Below are positions 8,467-18,200 of a stretch of DNA of 64,000 nt, piece after piece. Each line of letters starts with the position of its first letter. The first letter of the stretch is position 1. The translations under genes were made by a program, and so were the position numbers. The notes beneath the pieces were generated by a model. The model saw nothing but the letters and a program-made list of their open reading frames with translations. It did not search any database and was not told the origin of the DNA. The DNA comes from Candidatus Melainabacteria bacterium (GTDB lineage Bacteria > Cyanobacteriota > Vampirovibrionia > Obscuribacterales > Obscuribacteraceae), in the NCBI GenBank assembly GCA_016699165.1, contig CP064963.1, positions 124,001-188,000 of the forward strand. Direction: 5' to 3'.

Positions 8467-10641
8467 GTGTTTAATCTCGAATCAAAGAAGTACGTGGTCG
8501 ATACCCGTCCTATGTGTCAAGGAACGCAGTTCGTTCTCACTGATGCTGCGCATGCGCGACTTGTTTTAAAACACGGAAGTCATTTTTTAGTGATGGATGA
8601 GTCTGCTGCCATTCCGGATTGCAACACACTTGGATATGGCTATTATCGAAACGATACTAGATTCTTGAGTCAGTGGGAAATCAATATAGATGACGTTCCG
8701 CTCTCGCTTTTATCCAGTCGAACCGAAGACGGTTATGGCGGTTCTTTTTTATATACAAATCCGCAAACCCAAAATCTAGAACAGCAAAAACTGAGTATCC
8801 AGCGCGAAATCGTCTTGGGAGATTTGCTTTGGGAGCGCATTACATTTGAAAATTATGAAAATCATGCAGTTCGATTTCAATTCAATTTGAAATTCAAAGC
8901 AGATTTTGCCGACATGTTTGAAGTGCGTGGATTGAATCGCGATAAACGCGGCGAGCGCATGGTTCCTGTTTCAACACCGGATGGTCAGAGCGTTTTTCTA
9001 GCCTATAAAGGCATCGATGGCGTATTTATGGAAACGCATGTCGAGTTTCACGGACTGCGTCCATTGAGTGTTGAAGATGGCAATGTCAGTTTCGATATTC
9101 AAATCGCGCCAAAACAGACTGTCTATTTTGAAACATGCGTGAGCACAATTGTAGATTCGCATATCTGGCCAAAACAAAGCGAAGAAGTCGATTATCAAAC
9201 AGCCAAAGAAATTTCTGACCAGCGTTTTTCTAAATGGAAGCAAGATTCGGTCATGATTGAGACAGACAACGATTTGTTCGATTTGTCTTTGAGTCGTGGA
9301 TGGAGCGATATTTATATTCTTCGCCAGGCCACACCCAAAGGCTATGGACTTGCAGCTGGTGTTCCCTGGTACTGCGCCCTGTTTGGCAGAGACTCGGCTA
9401 TCACTGCACTGCAGATGCTACCATTTGCCCCTATTCTTGCTCGTGAATGCATCGAAGTTATGGCTGCTTATCAGGGACAAGCTACAGATAGTTTTACAGA
9501 AGAATCTCCCGGACGTATTATGCACGAATTGCGATTGGGTGAATTGGCGCGCGCTAAAGCCATTCCGCACACTCCCTATTATGGAACGGCTGATGCTACG
9601 CAGTTATGGCTAATCTTATTTTGTCGTTATATAGACTGGTCGGGCGATTTGTTTTTTGCTCGCAACATGTGGTCAGCTGTTAAACAAGCAATTAAATGGC
9701 TCGATTTAATGAGTGCTGATACAGGTTACATAAGTTATATGCGCACCCATAATCAGGGTCTTGAAAATCAAGGCTGGAAAGATTCTGGCGATTCTGTTAT
9801 GTACTCAGACGGACGCCTTGGTGAGCCACCTATAGCTCTGTGTGAAGTGCAATCTTATACTTATGCTGCTCGAATGGAAGTGGCTAAAATAGCCGAATAC
9901 ATTGGTCAAAAGCAAATTGCTCGCGAACAGCGCGAACGCGCAAGCGAGTTGAAGAAGGCTTTTCAAAAAGACTTCTGGATGGAAAAAGATAATTACTTGG
10001 CACTTGCTCTAGATCGCCATGGCAAACAAGTTGGCGCTATTTCTTCAAACCCGGGACATTGTCTTGCATCGGGTATTCTAGATGATGATAAGGCTCAAGC
10101 TGTGGCAGATAGATTAATGCAACCAGACATGCATACTGGTTGGGGTATCAGAACACTTGCCTCGTCCAGTATGAGTTACAATCCCATTAGCTACCACAAT
10201 GGCTCTATTTGGCCGCACGACAATGCACTAATTGCCGAAGGTTTGCGTAAAATCGGCAGAGTAGATGCGGTGGTGACACTAACCAAAGAAATGTTTGCAG
10301 TGGCGCAAAGTCAAGCTGACTTTCGTTTGCCTGAGCTTTATTGCGGCTTCAAGCGTAAAAATGGCAGCGCACCAATTAGTTATCCTGTTTCCTGTTCGCC
10401 TCAAGCATGGGCGGCTGGCAGCATGTTTTCCTTGTTGCATTTGTGTTTAAATCTGCAAGCTGATGCCATGAACAAAAAACTGAGCATCATTGAGCCTTGC
10501 CTACCGGAGTGGCTTGAAAATGTGACAATAAAAGGTCTTTGCGTAGGGCAAGCCAAAGTAGATTTGAGCATAAGTGGTCAAATGAGTTTTTGTCGCGTGC
10601 TCAAAAAAGATGGACAAGTTAAAGTTGTAGTTGAAAGTTGA
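8467..10641 (+). CDS. amylo-alpha-1,6-glucosidase / glycogen-debranching-type glycosidase
   Basis: 724 residues. An N-terminal beta-sandwich domain (about 20-230) carries GYGYYRNDTRFLSQWEI, typical of GDE_N-bis proteins. A C-terminal (alpha/alpha)6 barrel (about 270-700) carries GVPWYCALFGRDS, an ENQGWKDSGDS segment and YHNGSIWPHDN, the last two holding likely acidic catalytic residues. The predicted role is hydrolysis of alpha-glucosidic branches in storage glucan or of a small glucoside. GTG start with AGGATAGG just upstream. It lies 16 bases after otsA in the same operon. Confidence 0.82.
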   Translation: MFNLESKKYVVDTRPMCQGTQFVLTDAAHARLVLKHGSHFLVMDESAAIPDCNTLGYGYYRNDTRFLSQWEINIDDVPLSLLSSRTEDGYGGSFLYTNPQTQNLEQQKLSIQREIVLGDLLWERITFENYENHAVRFQFNLKFKADFADMFEVRGLNRDKRGERMVPVSTPDGQSVFLAYKGIDGVFMETHVEFHGLRPLSVEDGNVSFDIQIAPKQTVYFETCVSTIVDSHIWPKQSEEVDYQTAKEISDQRFSKWKQDSVMIETDNDLFDLSLSRGWSDIYILRQATPKGYGLAAGVPWYCALFGRDSAITALQMLPFAPILARECIEVMAAYQGQATDSFTEESPGRIMHELRLGELARAKAIPHTPYYGTADATQLWLILFCRYIDWSGDLFFARNMWSAVKQAIKWLDLMSADTGYISYMRTHNQGLENQGWKDSGDSVMYSDGRLGEPPIALCEVQSYTYAARMEVAKIAEYIGQKQIAREQRERASELKKAFQKDFWMEKDNYLALALDRHGKQVGAISSNPGHCLASGILDDDKAQAVADRLMQPDMHTGWGIRTLASSSMSYNPISYHNGSIWPHDNALIAEGLRKIGRVDAVVTLTKEMFAVAQSQADFRLPELYCGFKRKNGSAPISYPVSCSPQAWAAGSMFSLLHLCLNLQADAMNKKLSIIEPCLPEWLENVTIKGLCVGQAKVDLSISGQMSFCRVLKKDGQVKVVVES

Positions 10642-10652
10642 GAGTTTAGAAT

Positions 10653-11729
10653 ATGCGCATTGCTCAATTAGCACCACTGGTCGAAAGTGTTCCACCCAAA
10701 GGTTATGGTGGCACTGAGCTAGTAGTCAATTTACTTACCGAAGAGCTTGTTAAAAACGCTCACGATGTCACTTTATTCGCTACTGGCGATTCAATCACCA
10801 GTGCAAAGTTGGTGAGCATTATTCCAGAGGGGCTGCGTGCCAGTCAGGACAACTTTAGACACCGCTGGAACACATATGATGTGCGTAGTATTTTGACTCT
10901 GAAAAAAATGCAAGATCAGTTTGATATTATTCATAATCACATGGGCTTTATGGCACTGCCCTTCTTGAGTGAGTTTAAGACCCCAGTTGTGACCACCAAT
11001 CATAATAATATTGTGCCGTATTGTCAGGATATTTATTTCGAATACGCCAATATGCCTTTTGTAGCAATCAGTCAAGCATATAAGAATTTGAATTTTCCAG
11101 ACAAAATGAATTATGCCGAAGTCGTTTATAACGGCATTGATTTAGACGATTATGTCTTACCTAAGAATTTAAGAATTTCGCGTGACTATTTACTTTTCAT
11201 CGGTCGAATTTCTAAAGCAAAAGGTACAGCTGATGCAATTGATATAGCCATTGAGCTTGGACTGCCAATCAAAGTCGCAGGCAAAGTCGATGCAACAGAC
11301 ATTTCATATTACGAAGAACATATTAAAGACAGACTCAAACATCCATTAGTCGATTATATTGGCGAAGCTACTAAAGACCAGAAAGCACAATTGTATGCCG
11401 GCGCAAAAGCTGTCGTGTATCCTATCGATTTTGACGAGCCATTTGGACTGGTTATGGCGGAGGCTTTGGCTATGGGCACACCTGTCATGGCATACGATCG
11501 CGGCTCTGTGTGCGAAATTATAAAAGACAAAGAAGTCGGTATCGTAGGTAATACCAAGCAAGAATTAATTGATAGATATCCGGAAATTGAACTTATTAGT
11601 GAAAAAGCTTGCATGAAGCGAGCAAAAGAAAATTTCAGCAAAGAAAGAATGGCTAAACACTATTTAGATGTTTTCCAGAAGCTGGTGGTAGGAAGTGGAA
11701 CTAAACGCATTTACCAATTTACTAACTGA
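10653..11729 (+). CDS. glycosyltransferase family 4
   Basis: GT-B fold retaining glycosyltransferase, 358 residues. The acceptor-side loop PPKGYGGTELVV lies near residue 20. The donor-binding half has LLFIGRISKAKGT and the E-x7-E signature in EPFGLVMAEALAMGTP. No membrane segment. Donor and acceptor are unknown; the operon suggests a nucleotide-glucose donor and a glucan or glucoside product. It starts 11 bases after the debranching-type gene and overlaps the phosphatase gene by 35 bases. Confidence 0.85.
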   Translation: MRIAQLAPLVESVPPKGYGGTELVVNLLTEELVKNAHDVTLFATGDSITSAKLVSIIPEGLRASQDNFRHRWNTYDVRSILTLKKMQDQFDIIHNHMGFMALPFLSEFKTPVVTTNHNNIVPYCQDIYFEYANMPFVAISQAYKNLNFPDKMNYAEVVYNGIDLDDYVLPKNLRISRDYLLFIGRISKAKGTADAIDIAIELGLPIKVAGKVDATDISYYEEHIKDRLKHPLVDYIGEATKDQKAQLYAGAKAVVYPIDFDEPFGLVMAEALAMGTPVMAYDRGSVCEIIKDKEVGIVGNTKQELIDRYPEIELISEKACMKRAKENFSKERMAKHYLDVFQKLVVGSGTKRIYQFTN

Positions 11730-12462
11730 GACGCAAGTCTTCATCGGGTTCGACCGCGATGGAACACTTGTGCCTTATGCCGATCATCCAGATGAGGCTC
11801 TGTTAGACGAATGTGTAAAATTGCAACTTGAAAAATTATCTTTATTGCCCAATGTCACCGTTTCCATAATCAGTGCACGAAGCATCGCACAACTAGGGCG
11901 CGACATGTTGGGAAGCGCAGATAGAATGATTCTTGCCGGTAATTATGGACTTGAAATTAGTTTTCCTGATCACAGTGAATTTTTGCATCCAGACGCCATT
12001 CGTCTGAAGAAAACTTTGCGTAAATTAAAAGTAGAACTATTTAAAAAATTGCCGCAGCTTGGCTCTGTCATTATCGAAGATCATGGCTTATCCCTTTGTG
12101 TACATTATCATCGATGCGAAGGTCTGGAGCGTCGCGATATCATCACCGCAGTTAGTGCCTTTGCTAAACTGTATCCAGATCTTACTTTTATCAATTTACC
12201 GACCAGTTTTGAAATCATGCCTGCAAATAATTGGAATAAAGGCTCGGCTCTCGACATCATCGAGAGTAAAATAGGTTTTGACGACGAGCCCTGGAAGCTC
12301 CTTTATTTTGGCGATTCGGTCTCGGATGAGCCTGCTTTTCAATGGATTAATAATCGTGGCGGAATAAGTGTTAGAATCGGTGACGCAAAAGTGACTGAGT
12401 CTAGCTTGCAAATGAAGTCTTGCTCGGACTTGATAGGACTCCTCAACATGGCAATTAAATAA
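11695..12462 (+). CDS. otsB: trehalose-6-phosphate phosphatase-like HAD enzyme
   Basis: HAD-superfamily phosphatase expected to release trehalose (or the related glucoside) from its phosphate. Motif I is DRDGT, with Asp20 and Asp22. Motif IV is GDSVSDEPAF near residue 205. The cap domain between them has the OtsB-like order, including IEDHGLSLCVHYH. GTG start inside the upstream gene, with AGGA upstream. Length 255 fits. Its place in an operon with a GT20 synthase supports the call. Confidence 0.85.
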   Translation: MELNAFTNLLTETQVFIGFDRDGTLVPYADHPDEALLDECVKLQLEKLSLLPNVTVSIISARSIAQLGRDMLGSADRMILAGNYGLEISFPDHSEFLHPDAIRLKKTLRKLKVELFKKLPQLGSVIIEDHGLSLCVHYHRCEGLERRDIITAVSAFAKLYPDLTFINLPTSFEIMPANNWNKGSALDIIESKIGFDDEPWKLLYFGDSVSDEPAFQWINNRGGISVRIGDAKVTESSLQMKSCSDLIGLLNMAIK

Positions 12463-13701
12463 ATGTCTAAAGAATCAGAACTAAAAGAATTTATTCTCAA
12501 GAAAGCACCACAATGTGTTCATCCAGCAGGTGGTATGCTCGCGCATCCGTTTGTGACGCCAAGTTTTGATGTTGAGCCTGGTGCTGATGATACAGCTGAA
12601 GTCTCCGAGCGCTCTACTGTTGGACACTACTTGCAAATGTACGATTGGGACGCGTGCTTCTTCAGTCAAGCAGCTCATAGATTGACTCTTGATACCAAAG
12701 AAAACATCGGCATGTCTGTCGTTAGAAATTTCTTGTCAATTATGGAGCCGGATGGTCACACGCCACGCACTGTAGCTCCTGAGCGTATTTGGGATGCCGG
12801 TGACCATTGCAAGCCATTCTTGGCTCAATCACTTGCTTATCAAAAGCGTATGTTTCCTGCATTAGATGTAGACAAAAAATTGCTTGCATCGCTTGATAAA
12901 TATCTAGAATATTTCAAAACTCACAGAGGCGCTATTAACGGTCTATTTCACTGGCGCAATGTGCTTGAAAGTGGAGTGGACAATAATTACACTCTTCTTT
13001 ATCCGCTTGAAGCTAGCAAAGATACAAACGAAAATGTAGGTGATTATCCAGATGCCCACTTAATTGCCACCGATATTTGTGGCTATATTTATGCTGAATA
13101 TAAAGCGATGGAAGAGTTGTACACCGCCAATGGTGACAGGATATCGGCTGAAAAATATGAAAAAATGGCAACCGATCTCGCCTCAGCCATCGACCAGTAT
13201 TTGTGGGTCGAAGAAATCGGCATGCACTGCAATTTTGACACCAAAACGGGGCGACATGTCACACTCAGAAGCTGGACTTCACTTGTGCCGGCCATAATGG
13301 GTGCATGTTCAAAAGAAAGAGTCAAGCAAGTAATCGAGCAGAATATGCTCAATCAAGATCATTTTTTGAGTCCATGTGGCATTTCTTCAGTCGCACTTTC
13401 GGAGCGTTTGTGCAACCAGGCTAAGCGCGGTTTGTATGGTCGCTATATCGTCTCCAACTGGCAGGGACCAATGTGGGTCATCCCTAATGCCATGGTTGTG
13501 CGTTGCTTAAAGCGTGAAGGTTACATGGATGGTGCTTGCGATATCTCGCGCCGTGTCACACACACTATGTTTGATGGAATTACAAAAACAGGCACGCTTT
13601 ATGAAAATTATGACGCCTTGCACGGATACCCTCTTTGGGCACCGCAATTTATGAGCTGGAATATTCTTGCTTTAGAGCTTATTGAAATTCTTGCAAACTA
13701 A
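12463..13701 (+). CDS. (alpha/alpha)6-barrel glycoside hydrolase, GH63/GH37-like
   Basis: 412 residues, cytoplasmic. LQMYDWDACFF resembles the YYWDSYF signature of trehalases and related GH63 enzymes. IWDAGDHCKPF, FHWRNVLESGVDN and NWQGPMWVIPNA match substrate-site loops of the same barrel. It is shorter than classic trehalases. The candidate substrate is trehalose or a glucosyl/mannosylglycerate-type solute. The ATG directly follows the phosphatase stop, so translational coupling is likely. It closes the operon and would give it a breakdown branch. The exact family needs a profile search. Confidence 0.72.
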   Translation: MSKESELKEFILKKAPQCVHPAGGMLAHPFVTPSFDVEPGADDTAEVSERSTVGHYLQMYDWDACFFSQAAHRLTLDTKENIGMSVVRNFLSIMEPDGHTPRTVAPERIWDAGDHCKPFLAQSLAYQKRMFPALDVDKKLLASLDKYLEYFKTHRGAINGLFHWRNVLESGVDNNYTLLYPLEASKDTNENVGDYPDAHLIATDICGYIYAEYKAMEELYTANGDRISAEKYEKMATDLASAIDQYLWVEEIGMHCNFDTKTGRHVTLRSWTSLVPAIMGACSKERVKQVIEQNMLNQDHFLSPCGISSVALSERLCNQAKRGLYGRYIVSNWQGPMWVIPNAMVVRCLKREGYMDGACDISRRVTHTMFDGITKTGTLYENYDALHGYPLWAPQFMSWNILALELIEILAN

Positions 13702-13711
13702 ATAGAAATTT

Positions 13712-15238
13712 TTATTTGTTTAAAGCTTCGTAGCGTCGTTTGTCACGCTGGACTTGCTTGTTTTGCTTAAACGAGGGCGAGATTTTTCCGAGCAAATCAA
13801 TCGCCTTATCGTACTCGTGTTTTTTAGCAAACACACCAGACTGTTTAAAATAAGCAGTATCTAAATCGTTTTGGGCATCTTTAGTGAGACTGCCCTTTTT
13901 CTCAATAGTTTCTAAAACCTGGATGCAACCTTCGAAGTTATGCTTGGTCAGTAGGTTTTTGGCAACTTTGGTGTCGTTGTGACTGGAGTAAAAATTCAAC
14001 AAAAACTGAACAGTGAAAATGACAAGACAAATATAAAATATGTTCTTCGCCTGGTTCAATGTAAAATTGAATTTTTTCTTCTTACTGCTAAGCGCATCAA
14101 ATTGCATAGTTGTTTTGGTCCAGTCTGCCATGACCATACCAGCTGTGCTTTCAGACTGTCTTTGTTGGCTCATTGGTGCAGCTGTAATTATATTACCTGT
14201 ACCAGTAAAAGTTTTCCATTCTAGTGTTTCTTCTTTGGGCGGCTCGATGACTACTTTCTTGCCTTTGCACGCCGCTTCAATCTCACGCCACAACTCATCT
14301 GCGCTGCGCTGGCGATCGTCTGGATTTTTACTTAGAGCTTTTCCTATCACTCCAGACAGTGCCGGAGGGAAAGTAATTTCAGGCATAACCTCACCAATTG
14401 ATGGAGGCTCTTTGTTTACGTGCATAAGCATAAGTGCCATCAAGTCATTGGCAAAAAATGGACGTTGACCTGTGAGCACTTCAAAAAAGACAATACCTAA
14501 CGAATAAATATCTGAGCGATAATCAGTCTCAAGCCCTTTGCATTGCTCAGGACTCATATACGCCGGACTTCCGCACACTTTTCCTTCCATTGTCAAAGAT
14601 GCTGACGAACTGCCAGCTTCAGACCACATTTTGGATACGCCAAAATCTACTACGCGCACCGTATTTGGTTTTATTAATTCAGGATCGTCTACTGGCGAAT
14701 TGATATCAATAGACTGCATAACAATGTTATCTGGTTTAAGATCTCGGTGGATAACCCGGCATCGATGCGCTTCTCCAACGCCTGCACAAACCTGCTCCAT
14801 AAAGGGCAGCGCTTCTTTGATTGTGAGAACACCACGCAAACGCAAAAGTTCGGCAAGAGAAGTTCCGGCCAAAAATTCAGTGACGATATAAGGCTGTCCA
14901 TCAGGCATCAAGCCAAAGTCAAATAGACGAATGATATTCTTGTGATTGAGTGTACTTACCGCTTTTGCTTCGCGGTGAAAACGTTTGACCGATTCTAATT
15001 TGGAGCCAAGATGTTGGTGCAACATTTTGACAGCCATTTTTCTTCCAGTCGATTCTTGAATTGCTTTATATACAATCGCCATCGAGCCCTTGCCGACTTG
15101 ATTTAAAATTCTATATTTTTCACCAACAAGCTTGCCTAAAAGGGGATCGTTTTCCACATGAACGAGTGTTCCGCCGTCGTTGGGACAGGAATCAAAATCT
15201 TCAAGGAAGTGGATATTGCACTCTAGGCAAAGCTTCAT
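13712..15238 (-). CDS. membrane Ser/Thr protein kinase (PknB-type), smaller paralogue
   Basis: 508 residues. The N-terminus starts MKLCLEC and ends its mini-domain with CPND, a zinc-ribbon-like CxxC...C pattern. A full kinase domain follows (about 30-300): G-loop VGKGSMAIVY, Lys in AVKMLHQ, HRDLKPDN, DFGVSK and GSPAYMSPEQ. A transmembrane helix (about 400-420) leads to a ~90-residue outside tail with TPR-like helices. The ATG at 15238 was preferred over an upstream GTG (15286) because the neighbour kinase starts with the same MKLCL. It lies 13 bases after that kinase. Confidence 0.88.
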   Translation of the reverse strand: MKLCLECNIHFLEDFDSCPNDGGTLVHVENDPLLGKLVGEKYRILNQVGKGSMAIVYKAIQESTGRKMAVKMLHQHLGSKLESVKRFHREAKAVSTLNHKNIIRLFDFGLMPDGQPYIVTEFLAGTSLAELLRLRGVLTIKEALPFMEQVCAGVGEAHRCRVIHRDLKPDNIVMQSIDINSPVDDPELIKPNTVRVVDFGVSKMWSEAGSSSASLTMEGKVCGSPAYMSPEQCKGLETDYRSDIYSLGIVFFEVLTGQRPFFANDLMALMLMHVNKEPPSIGEVMPEITFPPALSGVIGKALSKNPDDRQRSADELWREIEAACKGKKVVIEPPKEETLEWKTFTGTGNIITAAPMSQQRQSESTAGMVMADWTKTTMQFDALSSKKKKFNFTLNQAKNIFYICLVIFTVQFLLNFYSSHNDTKVAKNLLTKHNFEGCIQVLETIEKKGSLTKDAQNDLDTAYFKQSGVFAKKHEYDKAIDLLGKISPSFKQNKQVQRDKRRYEALNK

Positions 15239-15251
15239 ATCGAATTTCTCG

Positions 15252-18200
15252 TTAGTGTCTCGATTTCCTTCTGCCGGATTTTCCACCCTTATATTTCTTC
15301 AAAAGCTTCTGCGCTTCAGCAAAATGTTTCGAAGAGGATGGTACATTTTTCAACACTTCAGCTGCTTGACTGTTGTCGCCACTTGAAGCGTGGTGCTTAG
15401 CCAAAGCGATGTAAGCTTTGTCTAACTTGGATTCAAGATCGGCTGTCAGTCCTTCGTATTTATCGTTGTAATCTTGAAGTGTAGTTATTGCTTGTTTAAT
15501 TTGTCCAGATTTCATCAGCTCGTCAACTTCTTGCGAAACTTTGGCATCGCGCTCAGAAACAGTCAATTCTTTCGTCTGACTGCCTGAGTTACCAAACATT
15601 CCACCGAACCAATTTTGAGTGAAGCCAAAATATCCCACAGCACCAATTACGACTACTAACAAACCACTTATTACATAAGATGGATTGATAGCAAACGAAG
15701 TTTGACGACTGCGCAAATTGCCTTTGTTGCGGGCAGCTTCAGCCTGAGCCTGGTAGGCAAGTTTGTTACTATTAATTTGCTCAAGCTCTTCGCGAGAAAA
15801 TCCACCACCCGACGTATTTGCATTAGGATCTGCATAAGGTGCGTTTTGCGAAACTGGTGCTTGTTGCATGGCTTGTTGCTTGGCATAAGCTTCTTCCATG
15901 ATTCGATTGACCACGTTGCGACTGTCTTGCCCCTGGTCAGATCCACCGTGCTGGATATTATCTAGATTTACGCTGCTCATGCTTTGCGACTGTTGTTCAA
16001 GCCGCTTGTTCATCTCAGCAATTTTTGCATTTATCGCATCTTGTCCAAACTTATCTGCAGATTGCCCTGTTTGGTCAGCTTGATAAGGGTCTGGGGCAAA
16101 AGGCGTCGATGGAATTCCACTGGCCGAGCTTCCAGGATTTGCACCACCTACCGCATTTATCGAATCTAATGATTTGGTGCCTGGAGCTGGAGTATCAGTT
16201 GCCATGCTTGCTGCAGCAAGCAATCTAGAGAGAGCATCAGATGTATGACTTGGTTTCTTTTCACCTCGCCCCATACCATCGAACGCTTTTGGTTCTTCTT
16301 GTACTGCTGGTCTTGGCTCTTCATCATCGCCCATAATCTCAGACAGTTTTGCAGCTACAGCACCAAAGCCGCCTTCTTTTTTAGCGGCACCAGACTCTAC
16401 ATTGTCTAGCCATTTGTCTACAGCATCTGCAATTTCGGTATTGGCTTCTCCAGCTGCATTTATTGCTTTCAGTCCTTTGAAATCACCAAGTCCAACTTGC
16501 TGAACATCAGGATTGGCTTTCATGGCAGATTCAGTAAACATGTCATCAACTGCCGAATTCAATGCATTACCAAGACTGCTCTTAGACGAACCAGGTGCTG
16601 CGGGCTCTTCCTCTTCATCGTCTTGCAGTGCGCCAAGCAATTGACCAAGAGCCGATGAACTTTTGGGCGGTTCCGCTTTTTTCTCTTCTTGTGAAGAACC
16701 TGACAATTTGGATTTTAATAGTGCACCAAGTTCGCTCAAATCACTATCGTCATCGTCTAATTTTAGAGGGCGCGAACTCGTTGATGGTGCTTGCACCATC
16801 GAGGAGTAGTCTGGGGCGGGAGAATTTTCTTCTTTCAAGCGTGCATCAAGCAAAGCATCAAGCATATCTTCTGCACTGCGCTCTTCTTGTGGTGGCGAAA
16901 CAGGTTTTGTCGATATTGGAGCTGTAGGTATTTCAGTAGACTCGTCAGATAAAGGAGTTACATTCTTAAATGGATCATCTTCTTTCATTTTTGCTTCAAG
17001 CATCGCAGCCATGTTCTGCTCCGCTTGCACTTGCGCGTTTTGATCCATTTCGTCGTTTGATTTTGCCACAGAAGCAAAAGGATCTTCATCTTTGTCGAGT
17101 GGCGAACTTGGCAAACTTAAACTATCAGGAGATTTTGCTTCCGATTCGAAATCAGATACATGTTGGGTAAATGGATCATCATCCACTTCAAGCGGATTTA
17201 GAGGTGGACTGTTACTTGCCGCACTTGCTGTCTGTTCAACTTGAACAGCTTGTACAGGAGATACTTCCGGTGGTGCCTGGGTTGGGAATTGTGGCATCGG
17301 CGCTGGCGCCTGAGCCTGAGCCTGGGCTTGCATTTGTGCCATTATTTGCGGATCGGGCATGCCAGGATATGGAACTTGTGGATAACCAGTTCCTGACGGC
17401 ACTCCATATGGTGGCACTTGTCCTTGCCATTGCATGTTAGGGTCGTAAGGCATTTGTGGATAACCAGGCGGATACATCGGAGGATAACCTGGCATAGGTG
17501 GATATTGATAACCTGGATAATATGGCACCTGTCCTGGTGGCATCTGTTGCATACCGGGTTGCATTCCGGGTTGCATTCCAGGCTGCATGCCAGGTTGTTG
17601 CATGTCAGGTTGCATACCTGGGGGATAGCCGGGCACTCCCTGCATTTGCTGCGATTGTGAAATGGGTGGTGCTTGCTCAACTGGCTGATCTGATTTAAGA
17701 ACTTGCGCAGCAATATTTGAATACGAAGTCGTTGGAGATTGAGCCGCTTCTTGACCGCCTACCTTCACTCCCTGAGGCCATGCACCAGACTGAACTGGGG
17801 ACGTTGGTTTGTCATGATCATCTTTTAGAGCATCTAGTTCATCATCCCAATTTAAATTTGAAAATCGTGCTTTGGCTTCTTGCAGTGTTTCTTCTTTAGC
17901 TACGATTCCATCAAGCTCTTTTCTATCTATGCCAACACCAGTTGGTTTCTGTTGGTTGGCTGCTTGTCCAGCTGCTGTACCAGTACCAGTACCAGTTCCA
18001 GGAGGCTTAGCCTGACCGGCAGCCGGTGCATTTGGTCTTGGTTGCGGTGCTCCAGAACCAGCGTTCTGAGGTGGTCTAGTATTAACTGCTCCAGGACCAA
18101 AAGCAGGTGAAGGTTTTTGTACGTTAGTTGATGAAGGCGAACCAGTAGATCCCTGAGTCGCAGATGCTCCAGGCTTGGGAGCGCCAGCTGCTCCAGGTGC

